This document shows, piece by piece, positions 1 through 64,000 of a stretch of DNA of 64,000 nt. The DNA comes from Eleginops maclovinus (Eukaryota > Chordata > Actinopteri > Perciformes > Eleginopidae), in assembly GCF_036324505.1 (NCBI RefSeq), contig NC_086364.1, positions 20,900,148 to 20,964,147 of the forward strand, in the 5' to 3' direction. Under the pieces are notes generated by a model, which saw only the letters and a program-made list of their open reading frames with translations, made no database searches and was not told where the DNA came from. Made by a program: the position numbers and the translations under genes. Every line of letters begins with the position of its first letter. Within the stretch, counting starts at the first letter, position 1.

Positions 1-402
1 ATTATTTAAGCAATTGGATCTTTCCTTTGGAATTTGGATTTTTTTTATTTACAAATATTAGATCAAATCTTTACATATTAAGAACTAACAACATCACAGA
101 TGCATGTCTATAGTGTAATAGCCTCATTTAGTCGCTTGTTAAAGATCTCTGTTCTTTCGTCTTTATTTCGTAGAACAAAACCCTTCATATTGTGTCAACC
201 ACAGAACTTATTTCTGGCGTTTAATACAAAAAAACAATTCATAAAACCGTTGACTTTGAGACGAGGAAACTGTTAATTGCTTAAAATTCCAACATGTTTC
301 CAGGTTTTAAGACACATTCCTGCAGCAGTTTATTATTCAGTGTTTTCCGTTGCAGAATATTGAGCTCTGTCTGTTTTTCCCATCTTGTCTTTGGTCCATT
401 AG
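1..402. other. mei1 intron, upstream part
   Basis: Noncoding. Holds a fragment of the AGAGTGGTGCAGG transposon family at about 115-332, ending near cattcctgcagc; the rest is AT-rich without recognisable structure. Confidence 0.6.
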
Positions 403-53894
<53,492 letters not shown>

Positions 53895-55499
53895 CGTTCC
53901 AGCAAACGGAACTCAACGAGCCATCGATGTGTTTCATTGTTCCTTAATCGCTGCACATCTTTAAGTCTAACATACCTTGTGTGTTTCCCGTTCGTCTCTT
54001 AAAGCACTGTATTCTCCTGCCTACCACTGACTGTGTTACAGTGAAAGAAGTTACTGCGTGTTTGATCTCAAAGCAGTGTTAAGAAAGGTTCGATAAACAA
54101 TGTTCTTTAATCATTCAAAGATCAAAAGCTCATTTGTGTCTTGTTCATACATACTTATGCTAGTTTTTTACATGGTTTTATACTACATAGCACTCTCTTC
54201 TTAAAATACATCACCTAACAACTGTATTTATGACCATTTATGAGCAAGAGCACTTAAAACACAAACATGTTGACTAATTTAGTCTTAGAAATGTGACGTA
54301 ACAACACAAGAGAGATGTATTTGTCAGATATTACACATGTTTTAAATACAATTGCAGATTTTCTTCTAACATGTTTTTGAAATATTTTTAGATGTCAGAA
54401 AACGCAAATTAAATTGAATAAATCTTAAAACTTTTCTCAGACTCGTTGGCAGAGTGCCGTGTCCCCACTTTAAAAAATCACTGACCTAAAGGACAAACTC
54501 CAACCTAAAACTTGCCTTTGACATTTTTGTGTTTTATGAGAGTTGTACAACTGTATAGCGCTAGCAGTGGTCAAGGTGAAACGCACCATTAACGCAGCCA
54601 TTTATTACAGGGAGTAGGGCACCAGGGAGGGGGGACACATGCAGCTGAACCCACTGTGATGATGCAACAAATGGAAATTAAAAATGATCCACAGAAGTAA
54701 TTAATCTGTTTATAGGAGCGATACTTTTCCTCCCACACCTCAAACCCCAGCTCTTCTTTCTCTTATTTATCCAAGGGGAAACTTTTGTCTCATTGACGAC
54801 AGGAAGTACTGGATACCCACTTTCACAAAACCGCAGCAGAAAATAATATACTATTCAAACTATAATATTCACATTAGGACGTCTGGATTATGATTCAAGT
54901 ATTCCACTTCGATAATAGTTGAAGTAGTTTTGTACTAAAGTCATTCTGATGAAGTCAGACTGAACAAATGGTCTAATCACCTTCATTTAATTCAAAGTCA
55001 ACTCAGAGTTTCTTTTTGATAAAATTGCGCTCATCAAGTTCTCAAATCACCCCAAAAAAAAACCTCTTTTCTGACATTTTATAGTAAATATGTTTTGTGT
55101 CTTCCAAAATGGCAGGCACAAATCTTAAGTAAAAAACTAAAAACATGAGATGCTTTTCTTTGCAGGTTTTTCATTTTATTTTGGGACAATTTGCTTTAGT
55201 TGTTAGTATGGAAAGGGCATGTCTGATATATACCGTATGAACAGTGATAGGACAAAATAAAAATGGTTTCTTCTAATTCATAGAACATACAAGAATATTT
55301 AATATCAACTTTAAATCTTTCCAGTGTCTTTCTTGCAGAATATAAACTATATATTCATATGCGTAAAAACTAAGGAAACGTCCTAATTAGAGAGACAAAT
55401 TAGTTTCCCAAAAAGCCACATTCATCTGTAATTAGTTCCTCCATAAACAGTGATTTACAGAGGTCTTATTTATCCCGGAGGAATAACAAGGGAAACGGA
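53895..55499. other. mei1 3' UTR and intergenic DNA
   Basis: AT-rich with one AATAAA at 54417. No gene or known repeat recognised before the CpG-richer ccdc134 promoter region. Confidence 0.5.
54417..54422 (+). terminator. Candidate polyadenylation signal of mei1
   Basis: AATAAA lies about 520 nt after the mei1 stop and is the first canonical hexamer I noticed downstream. No transcript evidence is available here, so the 3' UTR length is a guess. Confidence 0.25.
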
Positions 55500-55819
55500 A
55501 CGGAACGCACCCCACGCTCCGACCTGTGTCCCCTCTTAAATCGTCCGTGCGGAAACAACATCCTCCTCCACGGTTAGCACCCGCTGGCTGTCATTCGTCC
55601 AAAGAGAGCCAGCCGGTGCGATCGTGGCGCTGGCGGAGTGGATACATGAGATCCCATGTAAATGAACACTTCCACCTCCGGAGGATCTACAAACACGCGC
55701 CCTGTGTTCCGAGCTGACCCTAAACGCTTCGCGTGGAGAGATATACAAAAAAGAGATTAAACTGCACTACTTTGGAGGAAACGCTGTGCGCTAATCGGGC
55801 TGCTTCTCTCTGCAACACG
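55500..55819 (+). promoter_or_regulatory. ccdc134: Probable ccdc134 promoter and noncoding first exon
   Basis: CpG is clearly more frequent here than in the surrounding AT-rich DNA. The stretch ends at a consensus donor CACG|gtgagt (donor at 55820) about 3.9 kb before the coding start exon. mei1 ends 1.6 kb upstream. The window shows no start exon acceptor partner other than 59680, so I infer a 5' noncoding exon. The transcription start is unknown and I see no TATA box. Confidence 0.45.
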
Positions 55820-55869
55820 GTGAGTGAAACGCGAGTTTTGTGGGTGTACTGTCACCTGTGCTTTGCAAA

Positions 55870-56775
55870 AATGCGATGAATCGAGTAAAGTCTGGGAGCT
55901 ACTTCAAATAGTGGATATACCTTTTTAAAGCCCTCCTTACATACATAATGGTGTTGTATTGCGGAGTTGAAGCAGTAGAAATAGTCCCCACATCGCTGCT
56001 TCTTACTCATTTAATTCGCTCTTATTGTCCGTAGCGAGTCTCGAACCCGGGTCAGGTAAAGGGTGCTTGCAATCAATTAGGCAATGCATGATTGATGGTC
56101 CACATGACAGTCTTTATCCAGGCTATGCCATCATCATCATCACCATTACGCATGTCCGTGCAGCCGTGCCTCTGCATGAATGATAACAGAGAGAGAGAGA
56201 TGATGTGTCAGTCCTTGAACCTCAAACATCCCCCAGCCTGCTGGCAGCCGGAGGAGGGGAAGGAATCTGGATCCATTCCTGCCTCCAAGCATCCTTTCTT
56301 TTTGCTCCATCTTCTCAGGAGTCGCTTTTTATCGCCTCAAAAGCTAGTTTTGCGTCTTGGAATTAATGTCACAGAGTTGGTTGGATCCCTCTTGAAGATT
56401 GAAGATTTTTTGGGCTTTGAAAAATGCGATTAAACGAATAGTCTAGGAGCGACTTTTACATTACATTTCAACTCAAAAGCAAGAATCCTGCCGGTACATT
56501 TCCTATCTATTAACCCAGACTTGGTGAATTTACCATAATCCCCCATAAGCGCCCTCCTTACATGAATAATTGTGATGTATTTAGGAGTTGCATTTTGTAA
56601 AATGAACCCGCTGTTATTGTCTGGATCTGGATCCACCCCAGCTCTCCGATTAGCATCCTTTTTCTTTCGCTCCATCTTCTCATGACTCGCCTGAAGGGCT
56701 AGTTTCCTCTTGAAGTTAATGTCACAGAGTTGGTTGGATCCCTCTTGATTGAAGATTGCCTCCCTTTAGAGAATA
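55870..56775 (+). repeat. Diverged tandem duplication
   Basis: gccctccttacat occurs at ~55930 and ~56551. tgtcacagagttggttggat occurs in both halves (near 56368 and 56721). The second unit lacks about 260 bases. Confidence 0.75.
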
Positions 56776-59319
56776 TCTCTCACACTCCACAGGGGTTTTA
56801 AAGTGGAGCTACCACCACTGGTGTGTGTGTCTGATCAGATACGGTAGCCTACTTATATGACATAGCTGGAAACCTAGATCCCCCACACAGGAAATCAAAA
56901 CTTCAGCCTCTGTGCCACAGGAGACTGCTGTTGGCAGAGAAGAGAAACGCCTCCGGCCAAGAGATTTACGTGGGCTTTACTCGGCTTCAATGAGGACTGT
57001 ACCGCCTTCAGAACGACCCGAGGCAAAAACACCTCGCCCAACTTGAATGCCACATTGACAGCAGACCAAATCTAAACCGACGTTGGAGCATCAGCTGCAG
57101 GGAAATCCATCCGAAGCATGCATCCTGCAGAGCATCTGTGCTGTAATAATGGTCCAAATAATGTGTTGTACAACTTAGGGGAGAAAGCCAAGGGGAGAAA
57201 GCATCTCAAAGGTCTCATTTCTCAAGAGTAATCTGATTTCCAAACATAAGTGCTTTCTTAAATGATCAACCCGTTGCGTGCCTTTCATGGACGCTTTTAG
57301 ACTCTCATTCCTGTGCTGCCCGTGCCACATTAGGAGATGATTGATCCACTCTAATGTCTCTCCTTCTTAAAGTCTCAGCACTTTGCCCAACTGCACGGAA
57401 ACGGCAGAAGGATGTATGTGGGTGTGTTGACGGCGTTAAATCGTGCTGGTTGTGATAACCTTTTTGCCCATAAATAGCTGTCAGAGCTGACTGCATGGAA
57501 GCACACTGAAGGGAGGAGGACATCAAATAAGTAGACATGAGAGACAAAGCCCCCTTTTTTTTATTACCCTGGCTGTTATCTAGAAATATGGAGGCTCTGG
57601 AGCAGCACTTAAGGATATTTAGTGCTGCTCTTCTCCGAAAAGCTGGGAAGCTACCCAAAAGGTGTCCTCAGAACGCACAAACTGGGCTTAATCGAACATT
57701 GTCTTCGAGAAACACTTCCTGCTGACTCAGGAAGAAAAAAGTTGCTGTTTTTATTATAAATGAGGGACTTCAGCGACCCCCCCCAGACGACACCACTTGC
57801 AAAAAAGAGATTATTTTATGTCATATTGGCAGAATCTTATCGAGATCTACTGTGGACTCTTTGGAAAGTTGCTGTCAGGATGTGCCGTGAAAAGCAGAGC
57901 TCATGTGAACCAGGAGGACGGTTAAGTGTGAAATGTTTGCCGTCGCTCGATGTTATCTGCTCTTTAGGAGCACATGTTTCCCTTCTGATTTAAGTGATGC
58001 TCTTCCGGGGGGTCATCCTGAAGACATTTGAGCGCTTACTCCTTCAGATTCAAGTATTGGCCGCCTTGTAAAGATAAATCCTGACGGTGCGAAGTGAAGT
58101 CCCGGGTGATCGTTATCGACTTGCATCGGCTCTCTTATCTGTGAGTCTTTAACACGGTGTCTTAAAAGCTATGAATGATGGAAATATTCACCAGGAAAGC
58201 TGTTGTTTCTCGCCTTCACACTCGCCAACAATTGCAAACATGTTACAACGGCCCAACACACTTAAAGAAAAGAAAGCGGCTGCAAAATATAAAACCACAT
58301 GCAGATGAGGAAACCTCTTCACCAACATGGTGAAACGAAACCCTGCGAGGAGCTCAAAACACCACAGAAACCAGGGGACGCTAAAAAGTGCAAATTTCAC
58401 TCTTGGTAGAGTTAGTCTGTTTCATAACTGGACGTGTTTAGTCAGTATATTTGAAATGACTAGGTTAGCTAGCTCAACAAGCGCTCCCTTTCCATCTGTG
58501 TGCATCACTTTTTAGTGTCCCCGTTTCGAGCTTCTTGCAGCATTTTTTGGTTTGCAGCACCTTTAAATAATCCGTGCACATGTGTTGGTGAAGATGTCTG
58601 TCCCTGTTAGGCCACCATATCTACCCATTTCCCTCTTAACAAATCTCTTGCTCTCCACCTGCTTTTTCACAACCTGGCTCTCCTTTCATGCCCTGCACCC
58701 CCTCCTATCTGCATCCGTCTGATAATACCATGATGGGAACCAATGCTAAATTATGCATGTGAGATATACTTTTCATCAACATTCCCCCCCCCCCCCCTCC
58801 CTCCACTGATGTTTTCTTAAAATTTGGCTTTCATTAAATTTTAATTTGATGAGGCCTCTATTTTTAGCTGTTGTATTTTATTTCCTCACTCTCATTCCAA
58901 CTTATAAACAGCCTGTGGGGGGGCAGAAGATATCGGAGACGGCCACTGCCTTGTACGGAGAGACGGAGGGAGCCTCAGGGATTGTAAATGTTCCTCTGGG
59001 GATTACGCGAGTAGCCAGACATCAGATGTGTCTTTTTTTTTAAAGGGAGCATAAGGAGTGCTTCTTCCCCCTCTAGTGCTGTTTGACCACTTATCCCCCG
59101 CCAGTCTCTCTGTCAAAGTATCACAAGACATGGAGCGGCATTGGAAGAAGAAAGAGGGATTCATGAATGAGAGAAACTGTTTCAGATGAAAGAGAAATCT
59201 GTGGACGTCCAAACAAAATCAGTTTTCAGTTCAAGGATCACGAGAGATCTTTGCTGCGTGTCGTTCACTCTGCCTTTCCAGTATCTCTCTCTCTACGTAG
59301 AGGCCAGGGATGAGGTCAT

Positions 59320-59600
59320 TTGTTAAGGCGATTGATAGTAAGCACTTCAAGGGCTCCCTCATTGGATTACAGAGTATAGCAGAAAATAAGATCTGTGGCA
59401 GGATCATTTCCACAGATTACCACCACTGTTCATAAACGCTATTCTAGAAGTAAAATGCTAACGAAACGCTACGGTCACATGACCTCACTTCACCACCGCT
59501 AAGCTTAAGGTGGTTAATGTAATATTTAGTTTGGTCTCATTCAGTCATTTGTTAAGACACACAGAAGCTTCACCAGTGGGGTATTTACCGACGGGTTTCA
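59320..59600 (+). mobile_element. AGAGTGGTGCAGG-family copy
   Basis: Contains caagggctccctcattgg, ccaccgctaagcttaagg and ttcaccagtggggtatttac. The terminal ends are blurred. Confidence 0.55.
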
Positions 59601-59703
59601 TTCCTCCACCTCTCTGTGCCGGTGTGTTGGTGTGTAACCACATGATTTACATCTCCCTGCCTTTTGATCTTTTCTACAGGAGTGTGTATCCTCCCTGCCG
59701 ACC

Positions 59704-64000
<4,297 letters not shown>

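Larger units (their letters stand above)
55820..59679. other. ccdc134 first intron (inferred, 3.9 kb)
   Basis: A diverged tandem duplication at 55870-56775, a C run near 58788, and a family copy near 59320-59600. No coding exon seen. Confidence 0.55.

Overview
This window is ordinary vertebrate nuclear DNA. Its split genes with GT-AG introns, dense (CA)n/(TG)n microsatellites and mix of MITEs, tRNA-derived SINEs, an L2-type LINE remnant and a solo LTR point to a teleost fish, probably a percomorph. The species cannot be read from the sequence.

Two genes lie head to tail on the + strand. Bases 403-53894 hold the 3' 26 coding exons of mei1 (meiosis inhibitor 1, needed for programmed meiotic double-strand breaks). 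I traced them by hand: every junction keeps phase, giving about 1093 codons up to a TGA at 53892-53894. The N-terminal exons lie upstream of the window. Bases ~55500-64000 hold ccdc134, which encodes a secretory-pathway/ER protein. A probable noncoding first exon is followed by coding exons at 59704-59806, 60482-60603, 61656-61740, 62242-62424 and 63736-63807, and the next exon starts at 63988 and leaves the window. The same order and orientation (MEI1 then CCDC134) is found on human 22q13.2, so this is conserved synteny. The two products share no known pathway.

One ccdc134 exon carries an extra T in a T7 run (62271-62277). It breaks the frame and gives a stop at 62373, so this is either an assembly error or a real lesion. 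The last mei1 intron has a textbook U12-type donor and branch site. The intron after the ccdc134 start exon also has a U12-type donor.

The rest is introns and repeats. (TG)n tracts run right up to several mei1 acceptors and (CA)n tracts start right after several donors. As a result some introns, and some frame-neutral exons, are flanked by complementary RNA repeats. A nonautonomous DNA-transposon family with ends AGAGTGGTGCAGG is scattered through the locus and has expanded into a 72-bp tandem array in the U12 intron. Other elements are a TTAA-flanked MITE (two copies), a pogo-like element with a truncated transposase, two hAT-type elements, a solo LTR with a 5-bp target duplication, a second LTR in inverse orientation, and a SINE nested in a MITE with a 16-bp target duplication. 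I saw no tRNA or rRNA gene and no bacterial-type system.
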